Numbered from the stretch's first letter, positions 1-9,243 are shown. The stretch: DNA of 64,000 bases from Vibrio neptunius (GCF_000967495.1 NZ_JXXU01000039.1:1-64000); one strand, 5' to 3'. Notes: generated by a model not told the origin, from the letters alone. Made by a program: numbers and translations.

Positions 1-1
1 C

Positions 2-460
2 CTCAATTCTATTTGTTACCGTATTCACACCGAGCCTGAATTGATGCGCTCCCATATGCGAGATTTATCGACGCTGCTCAATGGGGCCGACCCTAAACAA
101 GCGTCCCAATATAGCTGGCTCGAAGCGTTTATTAGACAAGCACAACTTAATCGCTTTACTGAGCACTGCTCCCCATCTCCTGGCACTCCCGATCTTTGTT
201 TAATCAAGATGCAGAACCAAAACGCTTATAATTTGTGTTTTACCCAAGATGTCGACCAATGTATTTGTCGTTTGCACTCTTTGTGCGCACAGCCGATCGA
301 GCTGGTGGCGCACGGGAAGGCGAAACTGAGCCCAGATGCACTGCTTGAGGTACTGTCTGAACCGCAGATCCAGAAGAACCGCTGGTTTCCATTGAGCGAT
401 AGTCAGCGAGATGGCATCGTTAAAACGCTTAAGGCAGAGCAAATTCTCACCTCGCGTTAA
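2..460 (+). CDS. C-terminal part of a GIY-YIG/T5orf172-like protein (5' end outside window)
   Basis: The frame is open from the first bases of the window, so the true start lies to the left; the TTG at 41 is only an internal candidate. The last ~95 residues follow the T5orf172/MUG113 pattern: a strand (LCLIKMQ), a Y-N-L-C-FTQDVDQ segment matching the family's 'YKIGyTkDpekR', then a short helix, 'QPIELVAHG', and a final 'NRWFPLS' matching the family's 'EWFxLs'. The family arginine expected after DVDQ is a cysteine, and the K-I-G before FTQD reads N-L-C, so nuclease activity is doubtful. Family assignment is by eye from a divergent sequence. It could instead be a Vibrio-specific hypothetical protein with a similar fold. 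Confidence 0.45.
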   Translation, partial: LNSICYRIHTEPELMRSHMRDLSTLLNGADPKQASQYSWLEAFIRQAQLNRFTEHCSPSPGTPDLCLIKMQNQNAYNLCFTQDVDQCICRLHSLCAQPIELVAHGKAKLSPDALLEVLSEPQIQKNRWFPLSDSQRDGIVKTLKAEQILTSR

Positions 461-838
461 TTGGCTATCAACGAGCAGGTACAGAATTAGCGAAGCTTGG
501 AGTGGGGCGTTCGCTCTAGCCTTTGTGCTGTTCATTTATATCGCTATTGGGGTTAGGATCGGTTTGAATATGAAAAGGCTTGTTTTCCGACAGCCCAGTC
601 TCATTTAGCCGCTAGTGCTTATAAATTATTGTTATTAATTGGATTGTCGCTATTTTTGCTAAGATAACGCGCTCGGTTAAAAAGTGATAACGCGCAAGCT
701 CGTTTTTATATATTGGCAGGATGTATAGTTTGATGCGTTTATATTAATTTTTAGTCACTTATGATGGTGTGGTTTAATAATCAAAGAAGACAAATTTAGG
801 GTGAGGCGCTTGATTGCTAGAAAATTGAGCGGATAGAA
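461..838. other. Intergenic stretch without a convincing gene
   Basis: About 380 bases lie between the partial gene and the terminator of tcyP. A short + frame (411-608) encodes a hydrophobic piece (ALAFVLFIYIAIGV) but overlaps the preceding gene and has no Shine-Dalgarno sequence, so I do not call it. The sequence becomes AT-rich after ~600. The only patterned element is the tandem GATAACGCGC listed separately. Confidence 0.5.
663..695. repeat. Two direct copies of GATAACGCGC, 23 bp apart
   Basis: GATAACGCGC occurs at 663-672 and again at 686-695. A centre spacing of 23 bp is close to two helical turns, as seen for tandem regulator sites. No gene start is close by on either strand, so a regulatory role is speculative. 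Confidence 0.4.
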
Positions 839-865
839 AAGCCCCGAGTTGTTCACACGGGGCTT
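836..865 (-). terminator. Intrinsic terminator of tcyP
   Basis: AAGCCCCG (839-846) pairs with CGGGGCTT (858-865) around an 11-nt loop. Reading leftward from the tcyP stop, the stem is followed by a short T run (TTTTC). It lies 7 bases beyond the stop codon. Confidence 0.75.
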
Positions 866-872
866 GGTCATT

Positions 873-2246
873 TTAGACTTGTTGAGCCTCTAACTCTTCG
901 TCCGTCACTTTCTCACCAAGCAGACGACTGGTAATAGTGCCCGCAGTCATAGCACCTGACACGTTGAGTGCAGTTCGAGCCATATCGATCAGAGGTTCAA
1001 TGGAAATAAGCAATGCGGCAATGGTTACTGGTAATCCCATTGCTGGAAGCACGATGAGTGCTGCAAACGTCGCACCGCCACCCACGCCTGCGATACCGAA
1101 TGAACTGACCACGATAATCGCCACTAGAGACAAAATGAAGTTAATATCTGTTGGGTCTATGCCGACGGTTGGAGCCACCATCACGGCCAACATTGCAGGG
1201 TAGATGCCTGCACAACCATTTTGTCCAATAGTTGCACCAAACGAAGCTGAAAGGTTTGCAATCGCTGGAGGCACGCGCAGTTTGTTGATTTGCGCTTCCA
1301 CATTGAGTGGAATGGTGGCTGCTGAGCTGCGTGAGGTAAATGCGAATGTCAGTACTGGCCAAATTTTCTGGAAGTACTCTTTCGGGCTAACCCCAACGAA
1401 GGACACCAAAATACCGTGAACCACAAACATTAGAGCGATTGCAACGTAAGAGGCAACGATAAAGCCTAATAGATTTAGGATGTCGCCTGCACTGGATGTC
1501 GCGACAACTTTCGCCATCAACGCTGCGATACCATAGGGTGTGAGGGCCATAATCATCTTCACCAAGCGCATCACAACAGATTGAGTTGCTTCAACAAAAG
1601 TACGAATTGGTGCTTCTAACTGTTCTTTTTCAGCCATCACCTTACGTGCAGCAATACCGGTCAAAACACCAAAGATCACCACAGCAATAATCGAAGTAGA
1701 GCGAGAACCTGTGAGATCAGCGAATGGGTTAGTAGGGATAAAGCTTACCAGCATTTGTGGAATAGTGAGATCGGCAACAGTATCTACGCGGTTTTCAAGC
1801 ACGGCGATACGAGCAGTTTCACGTGCGCCCTCTGTGAGTCCTTCAGCAGATAGACCAAATGCTTGGGTGATGACAATACCAACAATGGCTGAGATTGCGG
1901 TCGTCGCAAGTAGCACTGAAATCGTCAGACCTGAAATTTTGCCCAGTGAACCACCTTTGTCTAGTTTCACAACCGCTGCAATCATGGACACTAGGACTAG
2001 AGGCATGATGACCATTTTAAGTAGGCCAACATAGCCACGTCCAACCACGTTAACCCATTCTAGGGTTTGCGCGATGACAGGGTTGCCTTCTCCAAATACA
2101 AGCTGAAGCACCAGGCCAAATGAGCTACCTAGTACCAAACCGAGTAGTACAAGTCGTGATAGAGTCTTCTCTTTTTGCTGCTGGCCATAGAGGAAGAACA
2201 TAATGCCGACAAATACCACCAATGAAGCGATAGCCGCTACTGACAT
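873..2246 (-). CDS. tcyP: L-cystine:cation symporter TcyP (DAACS/SDF family)
   Basis: This 457-residue inner-membrane protein belongs to the dicarboxylate/amino acid:cation symporter family and matches the enterobacterial cystine carrier TcyP (YdjN) along its length and in size (about 460). Diagnostic blocks are the serine-rich re-entrant loop TFAFTSRSSAATIPLNVE, the segment SFGATIGQNGCAGIYPAMLA, and the late FGIAGVGGGATFAALIVLPA and ALNVSGAMTAGT motifs, which form the substrate and cation sites in the fold. TcyP imports cystine as a sulfur source. It stands alone with its own terminator. A TTACAG-N9-CTGTAA dyad lies upstream and may bind a regulator. The divergent C-terminal tail is short and acidic. 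I see no truncation. Confidence 0.9.
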   Translation of the reverse strand: MSVAAIASLVVFVGIMFFLYGQQQKEKTLSRLVLLGLVLGSSFGLVLQLVFGEGNPVIAQTLEWVNVVGRGYVGLLKMVIMPLVLVSMIAAVVKLDKGGSLGKISGLTISVLLATTAISAIVGIVITQAFGLSAEGLTEGARETARIAVLENRVDTVADLTIPQMLVSFIPTNPFADLTGSRSTSIIAVVIFGVLTGIAARKVMAEKEQLEAPIRTFVEATQSVVMRLVKMIMALTPYGIAALMAKVVATSSAGDILNLLGFIVASYVAIALMFVVHGILVSFVGVSPKEYFQKIWPVLTFAFTSRSSAATIPLNVEAQINKLRVPPAIANLSASFGATIGQNGCAGIYPAMLAVMVAPTVGIDPTDINFILSLVAIIVVSSFGIAGVGGGATFAALIVLPAMGLPVTIAALLISIEPLIDMARTALNVSGAMTAGTITSRLLGEKVTDEELEAQQV

Positions 2247-2296
2247 AATTAATAGTCCTTGTTGAGAGTTTGTAAGTTATTTATTGATAAAATTGA

Positions 2297-2317
2297 TTAC
2301 AGGATTAAATTCTGTAA
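2297..2317. promoter_or_regulatory. TTACAG-N9-CTGTAA dyad upstream of tcyP
   Basis: A perfect 6-bp inverted repeat with a 9-bp spacer sits about 50-70 bases upstream of the tcyP start. Size and position suit a dimeric regulator. A LysR-type sulfur regulator such as CysB would make biological sense, but that is inference. Confidence 0.35.
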
Positions 2318-2437
2318 CAAACGATAATGATTTGAAATGTAGGATAGAAATGAAAAAAAGATATTTAGTATTCGTTTTAGTTATTAAAAGATGTGAGCTG
2401 TGTTGAATTTGCTCAAGCAGCGGAGAAAATAGACGCA

Positions 2438-3124
2438 TTATTTATATTTGTTAATCAAGCTTCGCATTTGCATGCTATCCAACGTTTGAAGTTTTTGTTT
2501 AGTATTAGCCATGAGTCCATATTGCATTGCTTTCGCGACTTCATTTGCTTGAATCGGTATCAGTTTTGCGAGTTTTCCAAACATGAGTGGACGCAAAGAT
2601 TTAAGCACTACTTGTACCACAGCCTCGTCGGTACGCGGTTTGTCTCTTAAGCCCACTAAGGGACCTGGCCTAACTATGGTGATATGTTCAAAACCGAGAC
2701 GTTCAATCGCCATTTCCATCTTCCCTTTACAGCGAAGATAGTGGGAGAGAGAACGTACGGAGGCACCGTAGCTCGACACAACCGCTAGATGGGTAACACC
2801 AAGTACTTTCATCGTCTGGGCGACATCGCACACCAGTTCATAATCAATACGCTCTAGCTCTTGCTTAGAACCGGCTTGCTTGATGGTTGTGCCTAGGCAG
2901 ATAAATCCATACTTGGGTGTTAGTTTGTTGTCATCCCATTCCTGTACTTGAAGCTGTTTATTTTGAATGACCTCCAATTTAGGATGGAAAAAAGGCAGCT
3001 CGCGTCGGCTCAGTACATAGATATGCCTGATAGGATCTTCTTCTAACATCTGCTTGATGAGCTCAGTACCTATTAACCCTGTTGCTCCGGCGACCATAAC
3101 GATCAGCTCTCTAGACTCAGACAA
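2438..3124 (-). CDS. NAD(P)-binding Rossmann oxidoreductase, YraR/HTATIP2-like
   Basis: The protein begins with a Rossmann dinucleotide-binding motif (MVAGATGLIGTEL) and continues as an atypical short-chain dehydrogenase/NmrA-like fold. It has FICLGTTIKQAGSK, a conserved VVSSYGAS strand, a YLRCKGKMEMAI segment with the Y-x-x-x-K-style pair, and VRPGPLVG. This is the pattern of E. coli YraR. I place the start at the TTG at 3124: AAAGGA lies 7 bases upstream of it, while the GTG-like start further upstream (3172) has no ribosome site and would add 16 unrelated residues. This gives 228 residues. Substrate is unknown. It is separate from tcyP and probably monocistronic. Confidence 0.75.
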   Translation of the reverse strand: MSESRELIVMVAGATGLIGTELIKQMLEEDPIRHIYVLSRRELPFFHPKLEVIQNKQLQVQEWDDNKLTPKYGFICLGTTIKQAGSKQELERIDYELVCDVAQTMKVLGVTHLAVVSSYGASVRSLSHYLRCKGKMEMAIERLGFEHITIVRPGPLVGLRDKPRTDEAVVQVVLKSLRPLMFGKLAKLIPIQANEVAKAMQYGLMANTKQKLQTLDSMQMRSLINKYK

Positions 3125-3647
3125 ATTGGATTCCTTTCGTAAATCTTGACGAATAGAGCATCTAACAACCAATGCATAAAGTCTGTGATCAACCTTTTAG
3201 GTTGTGAGTAAAATTGGATTACGTTTGGCCCCATTTATTGAGGCCAAATATGATGGTGGAGTTGTCAAGTTAGAGAGAGAGGGACTCGTTTTTGAGTCTT
3301 TGGATTCGACTTGTGTTGCTTCTGTTTCTTTGACTTTTGATTGGCAAACATACAAACCTCCTTGCACTATCAAAGTTGGGTAAACTTCATCACGGCTGAG
3401 AACATGCAGTCTTTGTGCCGTCTAAAATTCAGGTTGTGGTAATTCAATAAGTTAGCTTTCGATTAGGTTGTACCCACTTAATAAGATAGGTGATAAATGA
3501 AAAAAATTTCATTTTTGGTATCAATTTGATTGCAAAAATGACAAGAGATTAGTGTTTTTCCATTGATAGTTGAGGGTGTTAACTGACTGATTTCACGTTA
3601 CACTCTGAGACTCACAGGGGACTCGCGATACCAAAAGGATCAACAAG
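3125..3647. other. Long intergenic region upstream of the cobalamin operon
   Basis: No gene over 30 codons is supported. It contains a 7-bp hairpin (TTTGGCC 3224-3230 / GGCCAAA 3242-3248) and a perfect inverted repeat AAATGAAA/TTTCATTT around 3495-3514. An AGGTGA precedes a 9-codon frame (ATG 3497) that could be a chance leader. The promoter of the flavin reductase/cob operon must lie here. I do not see the conserved cobalamin-riboswitch core. The ribosome site of the next gene is AAAGGA at 3635-3640. Confidence 0.5.
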
Positions 3648-4259
3648 ATGAATATCGACGCTAGCACGCTCGCTCCTACTCAGATGTACCACCTAATGAC
3701 GCAGGCTGTGATTCCTAGGCCAATCGCTTGGGTTTTGACGGAATCTGGTCAAGCTGATTACAACCTAGCTCCATTTTCCTACTTCACTCCTATCTCTAGC
3801 AGTCCGCCTTTGTTGATGTTCTCTGTAGGTAAGAAGCCAACTGGAGAAATAAAAGATACAACCCGCAATGTACTCGAAACAGGTAGAATGGTAGTTCATA
3901 TCGCGAATGCTGATCTGGCTGAGCAAGTGACTCAGACCTCAGCAAGCTTGCCACACGGTGAATCTGAAGTTGGTTTAGCGGGACTAGAGCTGGTCGATTT
4001 TGAAGGGTTCGAATTACCCCGACTCAAAGATTGCCCAATTGCTTTTGGGTGCAAGCTGTTTGAAGTTAAAGAAATTGGCGAAACCCCTCAAAGCCTAGTC
4101 TTTGCTCAAATTGAAGACATATACATTGCGCCGGAAGTGATTGGAGATAATCAAGAACGTTTAGTTATTGACGCACTAAAAGTGAACCCTCTTTCTCGTT
4201 TAGGTGGCAGTCAATACGCCAACCTAGATCAAACCTTTACTGTCGCCAGACCGAAATAA
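3648..4259 (+). CDS. Flavin reductase-like FMN-binding protein
   Basis: This is a 203-residue protein of the flavin-reductase-like (split-barrel FMN-binding, DIM6/NTAB) family. Family signatures are 'VIPRPIAWVLT' near residue 22, 'LAPFSYFTPISSSPPLLMFSVG' as the flavin-contact loop, 'KDTTRNVLETGRMVVHIAN' and 'PLSRLGGSQYA' near the C terminus. The start has a good ribosome site (AAAGGA). It lies 6 bases ahead of cobT in the same direction. A flavin reductase heading a corrinoid operon could supply reduced flavin for cobalt reduction or for lower-ligand chemistry; that link is inference from position, since the family has many unrelated members. Confidence 0.85.
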   Translation: MNIDASTLAPTQMYHLMTQAVIPRPIAWVLTESGQADYNLAPFSYFTPISSSPPLLMFSVGKKPTGEIKDTTRNVLETGRMVVHIANADLAEQVTQTSASLPHGESEVGLAGLELVDFEGFELPRLKDCPIAFGCKLFEVKEIGETPQSLVFAQIEDIYIAPEVIGDNQERLVIDALKVNPLSRLGGSQYANLDQTFTVARPK

Positions 4260-4265
4260 AGTCGT

Positions 4266-5294
4266 ATGCTAGAGCAATCTTATTCAGATGCTATTTGGCA
4301 TCGAATCAATCAAAAAACTAAACCACTGGGTGCTCTAGGGCAGCTTGAATCACTGGCTCATCATCTCGCATTGATTCAAAGTCACATAAAGGGTGACGTT
4401 GTCACTAATGTGAGTATTGCTAAGCCAACCGCGATAGTCTTTGCCGGTGACCACGGCATTGCGGACGAAGGCGTGAGCATCGCGCCAAGTGCTGTGACTC
4501 AACAAATGGTGTTAAATTTTCTTGCTGGTGGGGCGGCAATCAATTGTTTTTGTCGGGTAAACCAGATTGAGCTTAAGGTGGTTGATACGGGAATTTTGAT
4601 TCCTGTTGAGGCGACAGCGCCCAACTTTGTAGTACAAAGACTGGGTGACAGAACTGCAAACTTTGCCAATCAAGCAGCAATGTCTAGTGAGCAAGTCAAA
4701 CAGGGTATTGAGTTTGGTCGCGAGCTGATTAGGCGAACAATCAATGAAGGCAGCAACCTTGTTATGTTTGGTGAAATGGGAATTGGCAATACCTCAAGTG
4801 CCGCTGCCATAGTTGCAGCTTTGACAGGTCAGGATGCTCAATCATGTGTTGGCCTAGGTACAGGAATCACCGCTGAACAGCTAGCGAAAAAGGTGGCTCT
4901 AGTCGCTAAGGGAGCCTCACGATGCCAAGGCCAGGATGTTTACCAAGTGCTATCCGAAGTGGGCGGTTTTGAAATCGTTCAGATGGTAGGGGCCTTCTTA
5001 GCTGCTTGTGAAACCCAGACGCCAGTTATTGTTGACGGGTTTATTGTCACGACGGCCGCTTATGCCGCGAGTTTGATTCAACCTGAATGTCGCGAATTTA
5101 TGATCTTTGCCCATAAGTCAGAGGAGCGGGCGCATCAACTTCTGCTTGAAGAATTAGGTGCTAAACCTTTGTTGGATTTGTCAATGCGCCTTGGTGAAGG
5201 TACGGGTGCTGCCCTTGCTGTCCCTTTGATTCGTGCAGCGGCTGAATTTTACAACTCAATGGCAAGTTTTGAAGATGCTGGAGTAACCGTGTGA
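4266..5294 (+). CDS. cobT: Nicotinate-nucleotide:dimethylbenzimidazole phosphoribosyltransferase
   Basis: CobT transfers phosphoribose from nicotinate mononucleotide to dimethylbenzimidazole, making alpha-ribazole phosphate for the lower ligand of B12. The 342-residue length is normal. Visible family blocks are '[11 protein letters not shown]' at the N terminus, '[25 protein letters not shown]', '[12 protein letters not shown]' (phosphate-binding) and '[15 protein letters not shown]' carrying the catalytic glutamate near the C terminus. Its stop overlaps the GTG start of cobS by 4 bases, so the two are translationally coupled. Confidence 0.95.
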   Translation: MLEQSYSDAIWHRINQKTKPLGALGQLESLAHHLALIQSHIKGDVVTNVSIAKPTAIVFAGDHGIADEGVSIAPSAVTQQMVLNFLAGGAAINCFCRVNQIELKVVDTGILIPVEATAPNFVVQRLGDRTANFANQAAMSSEQVKQGIEFGRELIRRTINEGSNLVMFGEMGIGNTSSAAAIVAALTGQDAQSCVGLGTGITAEQLAKKVALVAKGASRCQGQDVYQVLSEVGGFEIVQMVGAFLAACETQTPVIVDGFIVTTAAYAASLIQPECREFMIFAHKSEERAHQLLLEELGAKPLLDLSMRLGEGTGAALAVPLIRAAAEFYNSMASFEDAGVTV

Positions 5295-6064
5295 TCAGTA
5301 CCCTCAAGTATCAACTTGAATTGTTCTGGTTGGCTTTGGGCTTTTTTTCTCGCCTACCAATACCCCAGTCTACGCCTTATTCTGAAAAACGTATGAATCA
5401 GGCAGGGCGCTATTTTGCATTGGTCGGCCTGTGTTTGGGCTCGCTATGTGCGGCCGTCTATTGGGTGGCTGAAAGTGTACTGGGCTCGAACGTGGCGGTT
5501 ATTGTCATGATGGGGTTCAGTTTATTGCTTACAGGTGCCTTTCATGAAGATGGGCTGGCGGACATGGCAGATGGCATTGGTGGTGGGATGACGCTGGAAA
5601 AGCGTTTAACCATCATGAAAGACAGCCGTATTGGTACTTATGGTGCTAGTGCATTGGTGATGGTGCTGCTGGGTAAGTATGTCCTGCTAACTGAGCTTGT
5701 GCCATTGACGAATGTTTTATTGGTTATTGTTGCTGCGTACACGCTAAGCCGCGCCGTGGCTGCATCGTTTATTTATGACATGCCATATGTGAGCGATCCT
5801 GATGCGAGCAAAAGTAAGCCACTTGCGAACCAACAATCTAAAAGTGAGCTTGCAATACTGATAGTAACGGCGTTGATACCATTGTTGTGGTTTGATTTTA
5901 AATTGTTTGCTGTGATCGTCGGAACCACCGTTATCTTCCGTATAGTGTTTAAATACTGGCTGATGAAACGGATTGGTGGTTTTACGGGAGATTGCTTAGG
6001 CGGCGCACAGCAAATTACAGAACTGCTGATTTACATGATTTTCCTTGGCTGGTCATTAAGGTGA
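5291..6064 (+). CDS. cobS: Adenosylcobinamide-GDP ribazoletransferase (cobalamin synthase)
   Basis: CobS is the membrane enzyme that joins adenosylcobinamide-GDP to alpha-ribazole (or its phosphate). The 257-residue sequence has several membrane segments and the family core '[18 protein letters not shown]', rich in acidic residues that bind metal, followed by '[15 protein letters not shown]', and '[16 protein letters not shown]' near the C terminus. It starts with GTG overlapping cobT and is 4 bases from cobU. It completes the nucleotide-loop pathway with its neighbours. Confidence 0.95.
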   Translation: MISTLKYQLELFWLALGFFSRLPIPQSTPYSEKRMNQAGRYFALVGLCLGSLCAAVYWVAESVLGSNVAVIVMMGFSLLLTGAFHEDGLADMADGIGGGMTLEKRLTIMKDSRIGTYGASALVMVLLGKYVLLTELVPLTNVLLVIVAAYTLSRAVAASFIYDMPYVSDPDASKSKPLANQQSKSELAILIVTALIPLLWFDFKLFAVIVGTTVIFRIVFKYWLMKRIGGFTGDCLGGAQQITELLIYMIFLGWSLR

Positions 6065-6068
6065 GTGA

Positions 6069-6617
6069 ATGAGTGTACACCTGATATTGGGCGGAGCTCG
6101 ATCTGGGAAATCCAACTATGCAGAATTACTAGTGGCCGAGAATAGTTCTGCTTATACACGCCACTATGTTGCGACTGCAACGGCTTTTGATGATGAAATG
6201 GCAGCAAGAATTGCACATCATAAAACCAACAGAGGCAGTGGGTGGGTAGAGCATGAATGTCCGAATGATCTCGAACAACAGATCGAACGCTTCACATCTC
6301 AAGATATCGTGTTGATTGATTGTTTAACCCTTTGGATAAATAACGTTATTTACAATCAAGGCCAACCTATTGAGCCACTCCAGATATCTGACAGGGTGGG
6401 GCGTTTGGTAAAAATGCTGGCCGCAAGTGAAGCTAATCTAGTGGTTGTTTCAAACGAAGTAGGATTAGGCGTGATTCCAATGGGAGAAGTCACTCGCCTA
6501 TTCGTTGATCATGCGGGTTGGATGAATCAAGCCATCGCTAAGGTAGCAGATAAAGTAACGTTTGTTGCGGCGGGGTTGCCTATGGTGCTGAAAGGGAAAG
6601 GACGTGAAGACAGTTAA
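6069..6617 (+). CDS. cobU: Adenosylcobinamide kinase / adenosylcobinamide-phosphate guanylyltransferase
   Basis: CobU phosphorylates adenosylcobinamide and then transfers GMP to it. The 182-residue protein has a P-loop at residues 8-15 (GGARSGKS), the 'RHYVATA' strand, and 'ARIAHHKTNRGSGWVEHE', containing the histidine that is guanylylated. 'VLIDCLTLWINN' follows and 'VVSNEVGLGVIPMGEVTRLF' is the family's second signature. It overlaps cobC by 14 bases. Confidence 0.95.
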   Translation: MSVHLILGGARSGKSNYAELLVAENSSAYTRHYVATATAFDDEMAARIAHHKTNRGSGWVEHECPNDLEQQIERFTSQDIVLIDCLTLWINNVIYNQGQPIEPLQISDRVGRLVKMLAASEANLVVVSNEVGLGVIPMGEVTRLFVDHAGWMNQAIAKVADKVTFVAAGLPMVLKGKGREDS

Positions 6618-7224
6618 TATTTACCTGTTACGGCATGGAAAAACGTTAGGCGAACCGGCGCTCAATGGAGCGACCAACGTCTCTGTCGCTGAAAGCACAC
6701 AGCATGCGATTTGCCAAAGTCTGTTAGATACTCCAATCAGTTTTGAACATATCATCACTTCACCACTTTGCCGTTGTGCTGATTTAGCTGAACTACTGAT
6801 TGCAAAGAATGCCCAGTGCTCTTTGTCGATCGATGAACAGCTGCGAGAAATGAATTTTGGTGAGGTGGACGGAAAACCATTTGACTCACTTAAGTCACAA
6901 TGGCCTTTACTCGAACGATTTTGGAATGACCCCGCGGCAGTTGAGTTACCTCAAGCAGAAACTTTACAAGCGTTTCATCAGCGCGTTACTCGACAATGGG
7001 CTTCATTGGTGGAGGATGTTCAAGGTGATACATTAATTATCTGCCATGGTGGTACCATACGCATGATATTGACTTCACTATTAAACTTAGACTGGCGAAA
7101 CCCTGCGCTTTACTCCGTTTTACAGATAGGCAACCAGAGCCTAACCCATATTCAATTGATCAAAGCGGACAGTCTGTATCAGCGAGTGTGCTCTATTGGC
7201 ACGCCACTTAACATAAAGGATTAA
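6604..7224 (+). CDS. cobC: Alpha-ribazole phosphatase (histidine phosphatase family)
   Basis: This 206-residue histidine phosphatase has the catalytic LLRHGKT motif at residues 8-14, 'ITSPLCRCADLAELL' (second arginine), 'REMNFGEVDGK' (acid residue) and 'LIICHGGTIRMIL' (second histidine). Alone, the family is broad, but its place directly after cobU with a 14-base overlap points to removal of phosphate from alpha-ribazole-5'-phosphate or adenosylcobalamin-5'-phosphate. The next gene starts 3 bases after its stop. Confidence 0.88.
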   Translation: MKTVNIYLLRHGKTLGEPALNGATNVSVAESTQHAICQSLLDTPISFEHIITSPLCRCADLAELLIAKNAQCSLSIDEQLREMNFGEVDGKPFDSLKSQWPLLERFWNDPAAVELPQAETLQAFHQRVTRQWASLVEDVQGDTLIICHGGTIRMILTSLLNLDWRNPALYSVLQIGNQSLTHIQLIKADSLYQRVCSIGTPLNIKD

Positions 7225-7227
7225 AAC

Positions 7228-9018
7228 ATGACGACACCCAGTTGGAATTTGTCAATTGCTTACCTTGGATTAGATGATAGTAAAATTGAGCAAGACGTCG
7301 CTTTGGTTCAACAATGCATTCAAATATTAGGACTGAACGTAGAAAAACGCAGTTCGGTTGCGGTGATGCAAAACGCAATATTGACCAGCGAAGCGGCGGG
7401 CAAGCTGCTTGCGACGATCAACACCTTTGCCACTTGTCACGCGTCTGTCGATGCGATGGACAGTGAGGCGAAAGCCATGATTGGCCGAGTTGCGAAATTG
7501 AGCTCAGAGTTGTCGCAAGCATTTACTCCTTATCAAGACACCCTAACTAACGCGCCCCAAGAATTTATTTCTGAAGTTTTAAACCATGAACATGGCGATG
7601 TGTCTGGCCAGGCGTTCCAGATCGAATGCACGCGAAAGCTGGCAGATACGAAGCTCAGTGTCGCGGAAGAGCAGTTATTGTCAGCCATGCAGGTGGATGG
7701 CCGTGATGCTTGGGGACGAATGTACGACAATATCACAGGCTCACTTGAGGTCGAGCTGGCAGAAGGGGAAGAGAACCGTATTGGTTTTTCTCAGGCTGCC
7801 AGTATTTTGTATGGCACTGATTTCAACAATCAGGAATCGGCGTGGCGTGGTATTCAAGCAGCGATGAGAACTCATCAGCAAAGCTTTGCTGGAATATTAA
7901 ACGCGTTAGCGGGGTGGCGTCACACAGAAAACCAAAAACGCGCTTACGCAAAAGACGTTCATTTCCTAGATAACAGTCTTCATGACAGCCGCATTCAACC
8001 AGAGACACTAACGGCTATGATGCAAGTCGCTAAAAATAATCGTCACATAGGCCAGAAAGCCGGTCTACTTATGGCTCGGGTTCACGGCTTGAATGAAATG
8101 AAACCTTGGAACCACTTAGCAGGAATGCCGAGCCTGAAAGACAGCGAGCCGAAGGTCTACAGTTTTGATGAAGGCATTGACATCATTACTAAAGCCTTTG
8201 CCCAAGTGGATGAGGAGATGGCGGAATTTGTTGCCATGATGGTGGAAAATGGCTGGATTGATGCCGCGCCTTCTGCCAGCAGAAGACTTGGGGCTTATTG
8301 TACTAAATTTGCGGCAACGCGCTCTCCATTGGTGTTTATGACCTGGGGTGGGAGTCGTTCGGATCTGCTGACACTTGCTCATGAACTCGGCCACGCTTTC
8401 CATAACTGGGTGATGCGAGATATGCCGCTGTGTCAAACACGTTATCCCATGACGCTAGCAGAGACAGCATCGATCTTCGCAGAGAATATTGTGCGTGATT
8501 ATCTCTTTGAGCAAGTGGAGAGTCGCGAAGATAAACTCGAGATGCTTTGGGAAGAACTTTCGAGTTGCTACGCGTTGATGATTAACATCCCGGTGCGTTT
8601 CGAATTTGAAAAAGCGTTCTATGAGCAGCGAATGGCAGGCGAGCTCAGCGCTGAGCAGCTGTGTGACTTAATGAGCCAAACTTGGAAAGAGTGGTACGGC
8701 GAATCAATGACGGAAGCGGATCCTTATTTCTGGGCGAGTAAACTGCATTTCTCTATCTCGGAAGTTAGTTTCTACAACTATCCGTATTTGTTTGGCTATC
8801 TGTTTAGCAAAGGTGTGTATGCGCAACGGGAAGCAAAAGGTGAACGTTTCTACTCAGATTACGTCAACCTCCTGCGTGATACTGGCTCTATGATGGCTGA
8901 AGATGTGGTCGATAAACATTTAGGTATGACATTGAGCAACGAGGCGTTTTGGCAACAAAGTGTCGAGATGGTAAAACACAAAATTGATATGTTTGAATCT
9001 CTATTGGATTCCGAATAA
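7228..9018 (+). CDS. pepF: Oligoendopeptidase F-like zinc metallopeptidase (M3 family)
   Basis: This 596-residue cytosolic peptidase carries the zinc site HELGH at residues 385-389 (LAHELGHAFHNWV), followed by 'YPMTLAETASIFAE', whose glutamate is the third zinc ligand. A late 'SFYNYPYLFGYLFSKGVYA' segment is typical of the PepF/M3B branch. Members cleave short peptides. It begins 3 bases after cobC, so it is probably cotranscribed with the B12 genes, although no functional link is known to me. A strong terminator follows. Confidence 0.88.
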   Translation: MTTPSWNLSIAYLGLDDSKIEQDVALVQQCIQILGLNVEKRSSVAVMQNAILTSEAAGKLLATINTFATCHASVDAMDSEAKAMIGRVAKLSSELSQAFTPYQDTLTNAPQEFISEVLNHEHGDVSGQAFQIECTRKLADTKLSVAEEQLLSAMQVDGRDAWGRMYDNITGSLEVELAEGEENRIGFSQAASILYGTDFNNQESAWRGIQAAMRTHQQSFAGILNALAGWRHTENQKRAYAKDVHFLDNSLHDSRIQPETLTAMMQVAKNNRHIGQKAGLLMARVHGLNEMKPWNHLAGMPSLKDSEPKVYSFDEGIDIITKAFAQVDEEMAEFVAMMVENGWIDAAPSASRRLGAYCTKFAATRSPLVFMTWGGSRSDLLTLAHELGHAFHNWVMRDMPLCQTRYPMTLAETASIFAENIVRDYLFEQVESREDKLEMLWEELSSCYALMINIPVRFEFEKAFYEQRMAGELSAEQLCDLMSQTWKEWYGESMTEADPYFWASKLHFSISEVSFYNYPYLFGYLFSKGVYAQREAKGERFYSDYVNLLRDTGSMMAEDVVDKHLGMTLSNEAFWQQSVEMVKHKIDMFESLLDSE

Positions 9019-9051
9019 ATTCACCACAAATATGATATGATAGTCAACAAG

Positions 9052-9080
9052 CCGGGCAGGGAGTCTGCCCGGTTGTTTTA
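9052..9080 (+). terminator. Intrinsic terminator ending the cob-pepF operon
   Basis: CCGGGCAG (9052-9059) pairs with CTGCCCGG (9065-9072) across a 5-nt loop and is followed by TTGTTTTA. It begins 33 bases after the pepF stop. Confidence 0.85.
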
Positions 9081-9243
9081 TGTACAGCTAAAGCATTCTA
9101 TCCCGAACGAAAAATGGTATCGGGCGTGGCAATTGAGTTTTTTACAATGAAGTGCTGGTTTTCTCTCGATAAGTGAGATCGTGGCTACATAAATTGCCTG
9201 AACAATTCACTAACATACCCGCTGTGCAATAAAGGAGTAGCGC

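Noticed and set aside
411..608. 65-codon + frame with a hydrophobic centre
   Set aside because: It overlaps the end of the preceding gene, has no ribosome site and its composition changes abruptly; probably chance.
3497..3526. Nine-codon leader peptide with AGGTGA upstream
   Set aside because: Too short to support; the codons are an A/T-run palindrome without regulatory amino acids and no attenuator follows.
3125..3647. Possible cobalamin riboswitch ahead of the cob operon
   Set aside because: I could not find the conserved core elements by eye; only simple hairpins are present. A covariance search would decide.
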